NCBI RefSeq assembly: GCF_000819845.1 | Contig: NZ_CDCG01000027.1 | Coordinates: 1 to 64,000 of the forward strand | Direction of reading: 5' to 3' | Source of the DNA: Aeromonas enteropelogenes | Lineage (GTDB): Bacteria > Pseudomonadota > Gammaproteobacteria > Enterobacterales > Aeromonadaceae | Length of the DNA: 64,000 bases | Shown: positions 25,767 through 34,977 of the stretch, one piece after another | Layout: every line of letters begins with the position of its first letter | How positions within the stretch are numbered: the stretch's first letter is position 1 | Notes under the pieces: generated by a model | What the model was told of the DNA's origin: nothing | Database searches by the model: none | Seen by the model: only the letters and a program-made list of their open reading frames with translations | Translations under genes and position numbers: made by a program

Positions 25767-25897
25767 GTCATTCTTTCGGTTGGCACCCGCCCGGGTGCCG
25801 ACTGTTCATCCCCATTTACAACCGCTCCAAAACCTCGCAAACTCAGGGCTATACCCTCGATTCCACGAATTGCCGTTTCACCGCAGCGGGGACTGTC

Positions 25898-28015
25898 TTG
25901 TATTTATTTGAAAATCTTAAAGAAATAGCCAGTTCCTACCTGCCGGCAGAGCAGGTCGAGAAGCTCAGGCAAGCCTATGTGGTGGCCCGTGATGCTCACC
26001 AGGGTCAGCTGCGTTCCAGCGGTGAACCCTATATCACCCACCCGGTCGCCGTGGCCCGCATCCTGGGCGACATGCGCCTCGATCATGAAACCCTGATGGC
26101 CGCCGTGCTGCACGACGTCATCGAAGATACCCCCGTTACCAAAGACGACCTGGCTGAGCAGTTCGGCGACGCCGTGGCCGAGCTGGTTTCCGGCGTATCC
26201 AAGCTCGACAAGCTGAAGTTTCGCGATCGAAAGGAGGCCCAGGCCGAGAACTTTCGCAAGATGGTGATGGCCATGACCCAGGATATCCGGGTCATCCTGA
26301 TCAAGCTCGCCGACCGCACCCACAACATGCGCACCCTGGGTTCACTACGCCCGGACAAGCGCCGCCGCATCGCCCGCGAGACCCTCGAGATCTTCGCCCC
26401 CATCGCCAACCGCCTCGGCATCCACACCATGAAGAACGAGCTGGAAGAGCTGGGCTTCGAGGCGCTCTATCCGATGCGCTCCCGGGTGCTGCGCGAATCG
26501 GTGCGCCGTGCCCGCGGCAATCGCCGCGAGATCATCGACTCCATCCAGAGCGAAATCAGTGGCCGGTTGCGGGAGGCGGGTATCGAGGCCCAGGTGAGCG
26601 GCCGCGAGAAGAACCTCTTCTCCATCTACAACAAGATGGAAAAGAAGGAGCTGCAGTTTCATGAGGTGATGGATATCTACGCCTTCCGGGTCAAGGTGAA
26701 GGATATCGATACCTGCTACCGGGTACTTGGCCAGATGCACAGCCTCTACAAGCCGCGCCCCGGTCGCTTCAAGGATTACATCGCCATCCCCAAGACCAAC
26801 GGCTACCAGTCGCTGCACACCTCCCTGGTGGGACCGCACGGGGTGCCGGTGGAGGTGCAGATCCGCACCGAGTTCATGGACCAGATGGCCGACAAGGGGG
26901 TTGCCGCCCACTGGGCCTACAAGCAGGATGGTGACAGCTCGGGCACCACGGCCCAGATCCGCGCCCAGCGCTGGATGCAGAGCCTGCTCGAGCTGCAGCA
27001 GAGCGCCGGCAGCTCCTTTGAATTCATCGAAGGGGTCAAGACCGATCTCTTCCCGGACGAGATCTACGTGTTCACACCGGAAGGGCGCATCATGGAGCTT
27101 CCTGCCGGCGCCACCCCGGTGGATTTCGCCTACACGGTACACACCGACATCGGTCACGCCTGCGTCGGCTCCCGGGTCGACCGCCACCCCTATCCCCTGA
27201 GCAGCCCGCTGCACTCGGGCCAGACGGTGGAAATCATCACGGCCCCCGGCGCCCGCCCGAACGCGGCCTGGCTCAACTTCGTGGTGACCACCAAGGCGCG
27301 CTCCAAGATCCGCCAGTTCCTCAAGAACCTGCGCACCGAAGAGTCGGTGGTGTTGGGCCGTCGCCTGCTCAACCATGCGCTGGGCGCCAAGAACATCGAA
27401 GACATCCCCGAGCCACGCATCAAGCAGGTGCTGGCCGATACCAAGCACGAGAACCTGCAGGGGCTGCTGGCCGACGTGGGTCTTGGCAACGCCATGAGCG
27501 TCATGGTGGCGCGCCGCATGCTGGGTGACGAACTGCCGCCGGAAGATCAACCCAAGTCCAGCAGCAAGAAGATGCCGATCAAGGGTGCCGACGGCATGCT
27601 GGTCACCTTCGCCAACTGCTGCCGCCCGATCCCCGGGGACGCCATCATCGCCCATATCAGCCCGGGCAAGGGGCTGGTGATCCACCAGGAAGCCTGCCGT
27701 AACATCAAGGGCTACAGCAAGGAACCGGACAAGTACTTGCCGGTCCAGTGGGAAGTGGACAAGGAGCAGGAACAGGAGTTCCGCACTGGCATCAGCATCG
27801 AGATCATCAACCATCAGGGTGCCCTGGCCGAGCTGGCCAACGTGATCGCCGCCACTGGCGCCAACATCCACGCCATCAGCACCGAAGAGAAAGATGGCCG
27901 GGTTTATCAGGTCAGCTTGCTCATTACCACCAAGAGCCGTATCCACTTGGCCAACATCATGCGCAAGATCCGCGTGATGCCCAACGTGCTCAAGGTGAGC
28001 CGGCAGAAGAACTGA
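25898..28015 (+). CDS. spoT: Bifunctional (p)ppGpp synthetase/hydrolase
   Basis: SpoT degrades and, weakly, makes ppGpp in response to carbon, fatty-acid and iron stress. The 705-aa protein has an HD hydrolase domain (HDVIEDTP near residue 72, LADRTHNMRTLGSLRP), a synthetase domain (RPGRFKDYIAIPKTNGYQSLHT split, around 285-310), TGS (FTPEGRIMELPAGATPVDFAY) and a C-terminal ACT domain (GISIEIINHQGALAELANVIA). Translation starts at TTG, as in E. coli spoT, which keeps expression low. trmH follows after a hairpin. Confidence 0.97.
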   Translation: MYLFENLKEIASSYLPAEQVEKLRQAYVVARDAHQGQLRSSGEPYITHPVAVARILGDMRLDHETLMAAVLHDVIEDTPVTKDDLAEQFGDAVAELVSGVSKLDKLKFRDRKEAQAENFRKMVMAMTQDIRVILIKLADRTHNMRTLGSLRPDKRRRIARETLEIFAPIANRLGIHTMKNELEELGFEALYPMRSRVLRESVRRARGNRREIIDSIQSEISGRLREAGIEAQVSGREKNLFSIYNKMEKKELQFHEVMDIYAFRVKVKDIDTCYRVLGQMHSLYKPRPGRFKDYIAIPKTNGYQSLHTSLVGPHGVPVEVQIRTEFMDQMADKGVAAHWAYKQDGDSSGTTAQIRAQRWMQSLLELQQSAGSSFEFIEGVKTDLFPDEIYVFTPEGRIMELPAGATPVDFAYTVHTDIGHACVGSRVDRHPYPLSSPLHSGQTVEIITAPGARPNAAWLNFVVTTKARSKIRQFLKNLRTEESVVLGRRLLNHALGAKNIEDIPEPRIKQVLADTKHENLQGLLADVGLGNAMSVMVARRMLGDELPPEDQPKSSSKKMPIKGADGMLVTFANCCRPIPGDAIIAHISPGKGLVIHQEACRNIKGYSKEPDKYLPVQWEVDKEQEQEFRTGISIEIINHQGALAELANVIAATGANIHAISTEEKDGRVYQVSLLITTKSRIHLANIMRKIRVMPNVLKVSRQKN

Positions 28016-28018
28016 ACA

Positions 28019-28045
28019 CAGGCGGCGCAAGCCGCCTGCTGTTTT
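28019..28045 (+). terminator. Hairpin between spoT and trmH
   Basis: CAGGCGGC-GCAA-GCCGCCTG forms an 8-bp stem followed by CTGTTTT; the interrupted T-run suggests a partial terminator. Confidence 0.55.
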
Positions 28046-28145
28046 ACAGAGACAATGGAATGGCCCACTGCGCTGCCAGCGCGCCACCGGCATGCCAGCC
28101 CGATATGACCATCTGCAGCACCAGCCTCATCGCATAGAAACTGAT

Positions 28146-28877
28146 ATGACACCTGAACGCTTTAAACGGATTTCCGACATGCTGGCCCAGCGCCAACTCG
28201 ATTTGACCGTCTGCATGGAAGAGGTGCACAAGCCTCACAACCTGGCCGCCATCGTGCGCACCGCCGATGCCATCGGCATCCACCGGGTACACGCCGTCTG
28301 GCCCAAGACCTGGATCCACAAGCGCAAGGGCACCGCCCGCGGCAGCCAGAACTGGGTGGACGTGAAGCTGCACCCGGACATCGGCAGCGCAGTGGCCGAG
28401 CTCAAAGCCAGCGGCATGCAGATCCTGGCGACCCACCTCTCCGACAGCTCGGTGGATTTTCGCGCCATTGACTACACCAAACCCACCGCCATCCTGGTGG
28501 GCCAGGAGAAGCACGGCATCGGCGAAGAGGCGCTGGCCCTGGCCGATCACCATATCGTCATCCCCATGGTGGGCATGGTGCAGTCTCTCAACGTCTCGGT
28601 GGCGGCCGCCGCCATTCTCTACGAAGCCCAACGCCAGCGCGAGCTGGCCGGCTGCTATCAACGCGGCTGCCCGCTCAGCCTGGAAGAGCAGAACAGCATA
28701 CTGTTCGAGGGGGGTTACCCCGTCTATGCCCAACTCTGCAAAGAGAAAGAGATGCCCTATCCCCAGCTCGGCCCGGCCGGCGAGATCCTGGCGGACGAGC
28801 GCTGGTGGCAGCAGATGCAGCTGACCCGCAAGGGCTGGGCTGCCCAGCAGGAAGAGGATGAATGGCAGGAGCAATGA
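28146..28877 (+). CDS. trmH: tRNA (guanosine-18-2'-O)-methyltransferase
   Basis: TrmH methylates the ribose of G18 in the D-loop of tRNAs using S-adenosylmethionine. The 243-aa SPOUT protein shows the family motifs NLAAIVRTADAIGIHRVH, LVGQEKHGI and VIPMVGMVQSLNVSVAAA in order. ATG at 28146 was chosen by alignment with E. coli TrmH; the frame extends upstream without conserved sequence. Order rpoZ-spoT-trmH matches E. coli, though recG does not follow here. Its 3' end overlaps the start of an acetyltransferase gene. Confidence 0.95.
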   Translation: MTPERFKRISDMLAQRQLDLTVCMEEVHKPHNLAAIVRTADAIGIHRVHAVWPKTWIHKRKGTARGSQNWVDVKLHPDIGSAVAELKASGMQILATHLSDSSVDFRAIDYTKPTAILVGQEKHGIGEEALALADHHIVIPMVGMVQSLNVSVAAAAILYEAQRQRELAGCYQRGCPLSLEEQNSILFEGGYPVYAQLCKEKEMPYPQLGPAGEILADERWWQQMQLTRKGWAAQQEEDEWQEQ

Positions 28878-29539
28878 TGGAAAATCCATTCGGTAGCTGG
28901 CTGGAATCCCAAGTAATACGGGATCACCTGACCAATCCCAATATCGAGGCCGGGGAGTACAGCTACTACTCCGGCTACTACCACGGCAAATCATTCGAAG
29001 ATCACTGTGTGCGCTACCTGCTCGGCGATGGGTCGACCCGCGCCACCTGGGAGAGTGGCATTTGGGGTGACGTAGATCGCCTCATCATCGGCAAGTTCTG
29101 CTCCATCGGCTCGGGGGCCACCTTCTTGCTGGCGGGCAACCAGGGTCATCGCATGGAGTGGGCCTCCACCTTCCCGTTCGATCCGGGCACCTTTGGTGAG
29201 GGGGTTCGCAACGGCTTCCAGCGCAAGGGCGACACCCGGGTTGGCAACGACGTCTGGATCGGCTCGGAAGCCATGATCATGCCGGGCATCACCATAGGCG
29301 ATGGCGCCGTCATCGCCACCCGCGCCGTGGTCACCCGGGATGTTGCCCCCTACACCATAGTCGGCGGCAACCCGGCCCAGCCTATCCGCCGCCGCTTCGA
29401 CGAGGAGCAGATCGCCATGCTGCAAGCCATGCAGTGGTGGGACTGGCCACTGCCCCGTTTGCAGGCCGCCATGCCCCTGATCTGCTCGAGCGACATAGCG
29501 GCGCTCTACCACCATTGGCGAGAGGAGCTTGCCCGATGA
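28862..29539 (+). CDS. CatB/Vat-like hexapeptide acetyltransferase
   Basis: This protein of 225 aa is a left-handed beta-helix acetyltransferase of the xenobiotic (CatB/VatD) type, with GDVDRLIIGKFCSIGSGATFLLAG, the loop GNQGHRMEWASTFPF carrying the catalytic His, and repeats VGNDVWIGSEAMIMPGITIGDGAVI. Family members acetylate chloramphenicol, streptogramins or other hydroxyl groups; chromosomal copies often lack a proven substrate, so resistance should not be assumed. Start at 28862 or at 28874/28877, which have GGAG close by. It overlaps trmH and is coupled to the next gene by ATGA. Confidence 0.82.
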   Translation: MAGAMMENPFGSWLESQVIRDHLTNPNIEAGEYSYYSGYYHGKSFEDHCVRYLLGDGSTRATWESGIWGDVDRLIIGKFCSIGSGATFLLAGNQGHRMEWASTFPFDPGTFGEGVRNGFQRKGDTRVGNDVWIGSEAMIMPGITIGDGAVIATRAVVTRDVAPYTIVGGNPAQPIRRRFDEEQIAMLQAMQWWDWPLPRLQAAMPLICSSDIAALYHHWREELAR

Positions 29540-30576
29540 CATATTTCTCTCTTCCCTTGCTGGCCCTGACCCTGTTTTCTGCCGGAGCCCTTGCCGTGAA
29601 CAACCCCTATCAGCTGACCACTGAAGCCGACGTACCCACCCTCTATCAACAGACCCTGCCCGACTTCTGGCGCGAGCATGCGGTGGAAGGGGAGTTCAAG
29701 GGCAAGGACGGGATCAGCATCCGCTATGCGGCCCTGCGTCAGCTTAAGGTCGATCGCGCCATCCTCATCGTCAACGGCCGGGTAGAGAGCTACCTCAAGT
29801 ATCAGGAGCTGGCCTGGGATCTGTGGCGCCAGGGCTACAGCCTCTACCTCATAGACCACCGCGGTCAGGGAATGTCGGATCGCATGCTGAGCGATCGGGA
29901 GAAGGGATATGTCGACCAGTTCGACGATTATGTGGTCGATCTCAAACAGTTTCATGATGAGGTGATCATGGCGGACAAGCCCGCCAAGCTGTTTCTGCTG
30001 GCCCACTCCATGGGCGGCGCCATCTCGGCCCGCTATCTGGAACGCTGGCCGGATGACATCAAGGCCGCCGTGCTCTCCTCCCCCATGATGGGCATCAACC
30101 TCGGCGGCCTGCCCAAGTGGCTGGCCAAGGGGCTGGCTGCCACCATGGGTACCGTCGGTGGCTGGTTTGGTGAGGCCCCTTACGGCCCGGGTCAGGGCCC
30201 CTATCAGGATCAGGGCTTCGCCGACAACGAGCTGACCCACAGCACGGCGCGCTATCAGGCCTTCCGCCAGATCTACGAGCAGCATCCCCAGGTCAAGCTG
30301 GGCGGGGCCACCGCCCACTGGATCCATCAGGGCATTACCGGGGCGGATGCGGCAATTGCCGATGCCGGCGCCATCAGGACGCCGCTGTTGCTGCTGCAGG
30401 CCGGTGAGGACAGCGTGGTGGACAACGCCGCCCAGGATGCCTTCTGCGCCATGGCCAACTGTGAAGGGGGCAAGCCGTTGCGTATCGAGGGGGCCTGGCA
30501 CGAGCTCTTCATCGAGGCGGATCCCCAGCGTCAGGCCGCGCTCAATGCGACCCTGGCCTTCTTCGCGCGCTACTAA
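29536..30576 (+). CDS. pldB: Lysophospholipase, PldB-like
   Basis: This alpha/beta hydrolase of 346 aa shows the nucleophile elbow AHSMGG (Ser158), an oxyanion-side IVNGRVESYLKYQ and the C-terminal His in GAWHELF. E. coli PldB hydrolyses lysophospholipids at the inner membrane. A signal-peptide-like N-terminus (SLPLLALTLFSAGALA) suggests export or anchoring. The ATG overlaps the stop of the acetyltransferase gene (ATGA). The next gene is yigL, the same pair as E. coli pldB-yigL. Confidence 0.87.
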   Translation: MTYFSLPLLALTLFSAGALAVNNPYQLTTEADVPTLYQQTLPDFWREHAVEGEFKGKDGISIRYAALRQLKVDRAILIVNGRVESYLKYQELAWDLWRQGYSLYLIDHRGQGMSDRMLSDREKGYVDQFDDYVVDLKQFHDEVIMADKPAKLFLLAHSMGGAISARYLERWPDDIKAAVLSSPMMGINLGGLPKWLAKGLAATMGTVGGWFGEAPYGPGQGPYQDQGFADNELTHSTARYQAFRQIYEQHPQVKLGGATAHWIHQGITGADAAIADAGAIRTPLLLLQAGEDSVVDNAAQDAFCAMANCEGGKPLRIEGAWHELFIEADPQRQAALNATLAFFARY

Positions 30577-30663
30577 AACTGGTTATTTTTTGGATCCCAA
30601 AAGAAATGGGGTGACACACGACGCTGGGGTACACTGCGCCAGCGTTCAATAGATGGTGAGGTA

Positions 30664-31479
30664 ATGATGTTCAAGGTAGTTGTATCCGATCTCGATGGCA
30701 CCCTGCTCAACAAGCAGCACCAGATCTCCCCCCGCACCCGTGACACCCTGCACCGTCTGGTGGAACAGGGCGTGAAGTTCGTGGTGGCCACCGGCCGGCA
30801 CCATGTGGATGTGCGCAGCATCCGCGATACCCTGGGGCTGGACATCTACCTCATCACCTCCAATGGCGCCGTCGTGCACGACAAGCAGGATCAGCTGGTC
30901 TACAACCAGGCGCTGCCGGATACGGTAGCGGCAGAGCTGATCGCGCTGGAGCGGGATCCCTCCATCCACCTCAATGTCTACTATGGCGACGAGTGGCTGG
31001 TGGAAGAGGAGCTGCCCTGGCTGCTGCAATTCCATCACGACTCCGGCTTCACCTACCGCCTGACCGATCTCGCCAGCCATCCCATGGACAAGATCAACAA
31101 GGTGTTCTACATCGGCGAGCACGAGAAGCTGCTGAAGATCGAGGCGCACCTGAACCAGCAATATGGTGATCGACTCAACGTCACCTTCTCCCTGCCGGAT
31201 TGTCTCGAGGTGATGCACGCCGGGGTGCACAAGGGCAATGCCGTGCGCGCCGTGCTGGAACAGCACGGGCTGGAGATGTCCCAGGCGGTGGCCTTCGGCG
31301 ATGGCATGAACGACTTCGAGATGCTGAGCATGGTGGGTCGCGGCGTGGTGATGGGCAACGCCCATGACCGTCTCAAGCTGGCACTGGCGAATCACGAGCA
31401 GACCCTGAGTTCGGATGAGGATGGCGTCGCCGTCTATCTGGAGCAGCTGTTCGCCCTCGAGAAGGTCAACGCGGCCTGA
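30664..31479 (+). CDS. yigL: HAD-superfamily phosphatase, YigL-like
   Basis: This 271-aa Cof-type (HAD IIB) phosphatase has the motif I nucleophile DLDGTLL (near residues 9-15), ITSNGA, and the metal-binding FGDGMNDFEML. The segment FVVATGRHHVDV is shared with E. coli YigL, a pyridoxal-phosphate phosphatase also active on sugar phosphates. It follows pldB as in E. coli. A start at 30664 or one codon later is possible; GAGG lies before it. Confidence 0.9.
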   Translation: MMFKVVVSDLDGTLLNKQHQISPRTRDTLHRLVEQGVKFVVATGRHHVDVRSIRDTLGLDIYLITSNGAVVHDKQDQLVYNQALPDTVAAELIALERDPSIHLNVYYGDEWLVEEELPWLLQFHHDSGFTYRLTDLASHPMDKINKVFYIGEHEKLLKIEAHLNQQYGDRLNVTFSLPDCLEVMHAGVHKGNAVRAVLEQHGLEMSQAVAFGDGMNDFEMLSMVGRGVVMGNAHDRLKLALANHEQTLSSDEDGVAVYLEQLFALEKVNAA

Positions 31480-31487
31480 TCCCCTCA

Positions 31488-31518
31488 CCATGGATACCAC
31501 ACCGGGTGGTATCCATGG
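31488..31518. terminator. Perfect hairpin between convergent genes
   Basis: CCATGGATACCAC and GTGGTATCCATGG form a 13-bp stem with a 5-nt loop between yigL and the convergent zinc-ribbon gene. There is no T-run on either side, so it may block exonucleases or terminate weakly. Confidence 0.5.
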
Positions 31519-31527
31519 GCTCGCCTG

Positions 31528-31842
31528 TCAACGCTCGAAGCTGTGACCGCACCCCTGGCAGCGGTATTGCCGGGAGATCTGGCGATCCAGGGTGCGGCCA
31601 AGCCACAACCCCGCTCCACCGCCGGTCGCCCCACCCAGCAGGGCGCCGCCCAGCGCACCGGCGATGGCGCCGAGAGGCACACCTATCCCCCCCAGAGCGG
31701 CCCCCATGCCGGCTCCCACCTTGGCGAAACTGGCAGCACAGGCAAAGCCGCCTGCGGCGCCGAATCCCATGGCACAGGCCCGCCCCACCCGTTCATCCAA
31801 TGCCTTATCAACCCCCTCTTTCAGACACCTCGGACATCTCAT
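31528..31842 (-). CDS. Zinc-ribbon protein with a glycine-zipper core
   Basis: This 104-aa protein has CPRC (residues 3-6) at the N-terminus and CQGC near the C-terminus, which together could hold one zinc ion. Between them is a Gly/Ala-rich hydrophobic stretch (GAGMGAALGGIGVPLGAIAG and GGALLGGATGGGAG), resembling glycine-zipper membrane segments, that would bring the two cysteine pairs to the same side if it makes a hairpin. No named family recognised. It is a single gene. Confidence 0.6.
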   Translation of the reverse strand: MRCPRCLKEGVDKALDERVGRACAMGFGAAGGFACAASFAKVGAGMGAALGGIGVPLGAIAGALGGALLGGATGGGAGLWLGRTLDRQISRQYRCQGCGHSFER

Positions 31843-32051
31843 GATGCACCCCCTTGGCCGGCAGAATTGAATTCCCTGTTCATTCCCTGAACAGTTTCGC
31901 TCTTATCGGCATTGGCTGCACTCGATTATGTGCCGGTAATAACTCAATTTTTTCCTGATCCCACCCGATAGCGTGATCCTCGTCTGAACCCCTGACACAT
32001 CCGAAGCCCGATAATGGAACGTCATTCATCGCCTCAGCGAGACTCATCGTC
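31843..32051. other. Intergenic gap upstream of the chemoreceptor gene
   Basis: This 209-bp gap holds the divergent promoters of the zinc-ribbon gene and the chemoreceptor. CCCGATAA at about 32006 resembles the -10 of sigma-28 promoters (GCCGATAA), but no matching -35 is found 11 bp upstream. Confidence 0.3.
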
Positions 32052-33695
32052 ATGACACTTCTCAATCGCTTGTCCCTCACGACCAAAACCCGTCTGCCCG
32101 TGGTGATTGTGCTACTCATCATGTCCAGCGTGGTCGCCGTCGCCTACACCAGTTTCACCGAGCAACAACGCGTCAACCGCACCGTCGTCGAGCAGATACT
32201 GCCGGTACAAAATTCACTGGAAGATGCCTATCGCGATCTCTATCAGGTCATTGCCGCCGGTCAGGGGCTCATCGTGGGTGGCCTCACCACCGACAACGTG
32301 GCGCATCAGAAGGCGGAGTTTCTTGATAATGGCAACAAGGCGAGAGACAGGATGAGCCAGGTGCAGACCCTGATCGATGCGGGCCTCATCGGCAAGCAAC
32401 ACCAGACCACCCTGGACCTGATGCTGGGAGAATTTGACGACTGGCTCGCCCACTATCAGGCCGTCTTTGCCGATCCCCATGAGAGCAGCCATCTGCTCTC
32501 CAGCCAGTTCCAGGCCTCGCAGCAGCAGTTCACTACCATCCGCCAGCAGCTCAACCAGCTCAAAGATGCCATCGAGCAGTCCCAGCAGGAGCTCAGACTG
32601 GAGGTTCAGGATTCGAGCCAGCACGCGCAGCAGGTTCTGAGCCTGGGCACCCTGATCGCCATTGCGCTGGCCCTGGCGCTCACCTGGGTTGTCACCCGAC
32701 TCACCCTCAAGCCCCTCAACCAGATGCAACAGGCCCTTGAAGATATTGCCCAGGGCGAAGGTGATCTTACCCGTCGTATCACCATCACCTCCCGCGACGA
32801 GATTGGCACCCTCGGCGCCACCTTCAACCGCTTCATCGATCAGGTGCACAGGATCGTCAGCGACGTCAGCCAGACTGCCAGCACGGTGCAATCGGCATCA
32901 CGCCAACTGTACTCCCTGATGGAGGGGATGGTGACCAACGCAGAGGAGCAGCAGCGCCAGAGCGATCAGATTGCCGCCGCCGTAGAGGAACAGAGTGCCA
33001 CCAGCGCCCTCATGGTGGCGCACGCCAGCCAGACCGAGAACGCCTCGGCCGAGGCGGCCAGCCAGGTACAGAGCGCCACGACGGATCTGATGAATACAGT
33101 CACGGCGATGGAGGCACTGGCGCGGGACATTCACGTGTCGGAGCAGGGGATCCAGCGGCTGGAGCAGGACGTCGGACACATCTCTTCCGTGCTGGAGGTG
33201 ATCCGCGGCATCGCCGATCAGACCAACCTGCTGGCGCTCAACGCCGCCATCGAGGCGGCCCGGGCCGGAGAGCAGGGGCGCGGTTTCGCCGTGGTAGCCG
33301 ACGAGGTGCGCACCCTGGCCAGCAAGACCCAGCACAGCACGGGTGAAATCCAGCAGATGATCGAGCGGTTGCAGCAGGGCAGCCAGGAGGCGGTGCAAAA
33401 GATGGGGGCCAGCAGCCACAGCGGCACCCAGGCTGTCGCCCAGGCCCACCTGACCCGGGAGAGCCTGGGTCAAATGACCCGGGCTATCACCATCATCAAC
33501 GAGATGAACGGCCAGATAAGGGACGCCGCCCATGAACAGAGCGGCGTCAGCACCGAAATCAACCACAACCTGAGCGTCGTCGCGGGCAATGGTCGCGCCA
33601 TGCTGGAGAATCTGGAGAGCATTCGCCAGACCTGTGGCCAGCTGGAGGCCCAGAGCCGGCAACTGGCCACCCGGGTGCAGCAGTTCAAGCTCTGA
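32052..33695 (+). CDS. Methyl-accepting chemotaxis protein
   Basis: This 547-aa receptor has a first membrane helix (about residues 15-33), a helical periplasmic sensor domain (35-195), a second helix (about 200-215), HAMP (216-270) and a cytoplasmic signalling coiled coil. The conserved tip [29 protein letters not shown] (split) contacts CheA and CheW. The ligand is unknown. It is convergent with pgtA, with 4 bp between stops, so a link to three-carbon phosphates is possible but not shown. Confidence 0.92.
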   Translation: MTLLNRLSLTTKTRLPVVIVLLIMSSVVAVAYTSFTEQQRVNRTVVEQILPVQNSLEDAYRDLYQVIAAGQGLIVGGLTTDNVAHQKAEFLDNGNKARDRMSQVQTLIDAGLIGKQHQTTLDLMLGEFDDWLAHYQAVFADPHESSHLLSSQFQASQQQFTTIRQQLNQLKDAIEQSQQELRLEVQDSSQHAQQVLSLGTLIAIALALALTWVVTRLTLKPLNQMQQALEDIAQGEGDLTRRITITSRDEIGTLGATFNRFIDQVHRIVSDVSQTASTVQSASRQLYSLMEGMVTNAEEQQRQSDQIAAAVEEQSATSALMVAHASQTENASAEAASQVQSATTDLMNTVTAMEALARDIHVSEQGIQRLEQDVGHISSVLEVIRGIADQTNLLALNAAIEAARAGEQGRGFAVVADEVRTLASKTQHSTGEIQQMIERLQQGSQEAVQKMGASSHSGTQAVAQAHLTRESLGQMTRAITIINEMNGQIRDAAHEQSGVSTEINHNLSVVAGNGRAMLENLESIRQTCGQLEAQSRQLATRVQQFKL

Positions 33696-33699
33696 GGGC

Positions 33700-34977
33700 T
33701 CAGCCGGCGGGCTTGAACTGATCCTTGTCGAGGTTGTGCTTCTTCATGCGCAGATAGAGCTTCTTGCGCGGGATGCCGAGGTACTGGGCTGCCTCGGTCA
33801 CCCGGCCGGAGAACAGAAACAGGGTATCCTCGATCACTCGCCGCTCAAACTCTTCCACCAGATCGTCCAGCGGCTCCTTGGCATTGGCGAGCGGCATGGC
33901 CCGCTCTACCCCGGCCAGCTTGACGATACCCACCGCATAGAGCTCGGCCACGTTGCGAAGCTCCCTCAGGTTGCCTGGCCACTGGTGGCGCTTGAGGGTC
34001 TCCAGATAGGCGCGGTCCACCGCCGGCACCGGCTTGCCAATCCGCTTGCACCCCTGGCGCAGGAAGGCACGAAACAGGGGGATGATGTCGCAGCTGCGCT
34101 CGACCAGGCGGGGCAGTTTGAGCCGCACCTGGGAGAGGAAGTAGTAGAGCTCGGGCATCAGCTGCTGCTGTTCCACCAGCCCTTCCGGTGACTCCTCGAA
34201 CAACGCTATGGTGCGCAGCGACTTGCCCCCTCTGCGCTCCTGCTCCAGCAGATGGTTGCCGAGCCAGCGCTGGCACTCGGCCGTCAGCCGGGCCGGCGAT
34301 TGCAGTACCAGAGTCCCCTGTTCGGCCTGTGCCAGGCTCTCCTGCACTTCGGCCAGCGAACTTGCCGACGCGCAGTCGTGCAGGTGGAAGGCCTGCTCCC
34401 GGCGGGCGCTGATCTTGTGCAGCAACAACGCCAGGGTGTGGCGTCCCGAGCCGGCCGACCCCTCCAGCATCAGATCCTTGTCGGTCTGCGCCAGCTGGTT
34501 GATCTGGTTGCGGATGGCGACGATCTGCGGGCTGGTGCCGATCAGCTCGTCGTCGATCGTTTCCTGGATCTCGTTGCGCCGCGCCAGCACCTCGCAGCGC
34601 TGCTTGCAGGCCCGCTCCAGCAGCCCCAGCAGGGCCTGCGGGTTGAGCGGTTTCTCCAGGAAGTCGAACGCCCCCTGCTTCACCGCCTTCACCGCCAGGG
34701 GGATGTCGCCATGGCCGGTGATCATGATGACCGGGATCTCGGCATCTATCTCGTGAACCCGGGTCAACAGCTCCATGCCATTCATGGCGGGCATGTAAAT
34801 ATCGGAGACCACCACACCGGGCCACTGGCTGGCCAGCAGGTCCAGCGCCTCGTGGGGGGAGGTGGTCGCCTTGGGCTGATAGCCGGAAAGCCTCAGCAGG
34901 TGACAATAGGACTCCAGCACGTCCTCATCGTCATCCACCAGCAACACGTTGGCCGGGCGGCTACGGGGTAACAACAT
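33700..34977 (-). CDS. pgtA: Phosphoglycerate transport regulator PgtA-like
   Basis: This 425-aa response regulator has a receiver domain (VLLVDDDEDV, phospho-Asp59, Lys109), a degenerate AAA+ domain and a C-terminal Fis-type helix-turn-helix (EAAQYLGIPRKKLYLRMKKH). The Walker A region reads GSAGSGRHT, lacking the Lys, and no GAFTGA loop is seen, so sigma-54 activation is unlikely; Salmonella PgtA is degenerate at the same place as recalled. The ATG at 34977 is chosen over 34995. It overlaps pgtB by 17 bp. It should activate the divergent pgtP-like gene. Confidence 0.88.
   Translation of the reverse strand: MLLPRSRPANVLLVDDDEDVLESYCHLLRLSGYQPKATTSPHEALDLLASQWPGVVVSDIYMPAMNGMELLTRVHEIDAEIPVIMITGHGDIPLAVKAVKQGAFDFLEKPLNPQALLGLLERACKQRCEVLARRNEIQETIDDELIGTSPQIVAIRNQINQLAQTDKDLMLEGSAGSGRHTLALLLHKISARREQAFHLHDCASASSLAEVQESLAQAEQGTLVLQSPARLTAECQRWLGNHLLEQERRGGKSLRTIALFEESPEGLVEQQQLMPELYYFLSQVRLKLPRLVERSCDIIPLFRAFLRQGCKRIGKPVPAVDRAYLETLKRHQWPGNLRELRNVAELYAVGIVKLAGVERAMPLANAKEPLDDLVEEFERRVIEDTLFLFSGRVTEAAQYLGIPRKKLYLRMKKHNLDKDQFKPAG

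Noticed and set aside
28862-29539. Chloramphenicol resistance gene
   Set aside because: The protein is of the CatB/Vat structural family, but chromosomal members often have other substrates; resistance cannot be claimed from sequence alone.
32004-32013. Sigma-28 promoter for the chemoreceptor
   Set aside because: CCCGATAA resembles the -10, but the sequence 11 bp upstream does not resemble TAAAGTTT.
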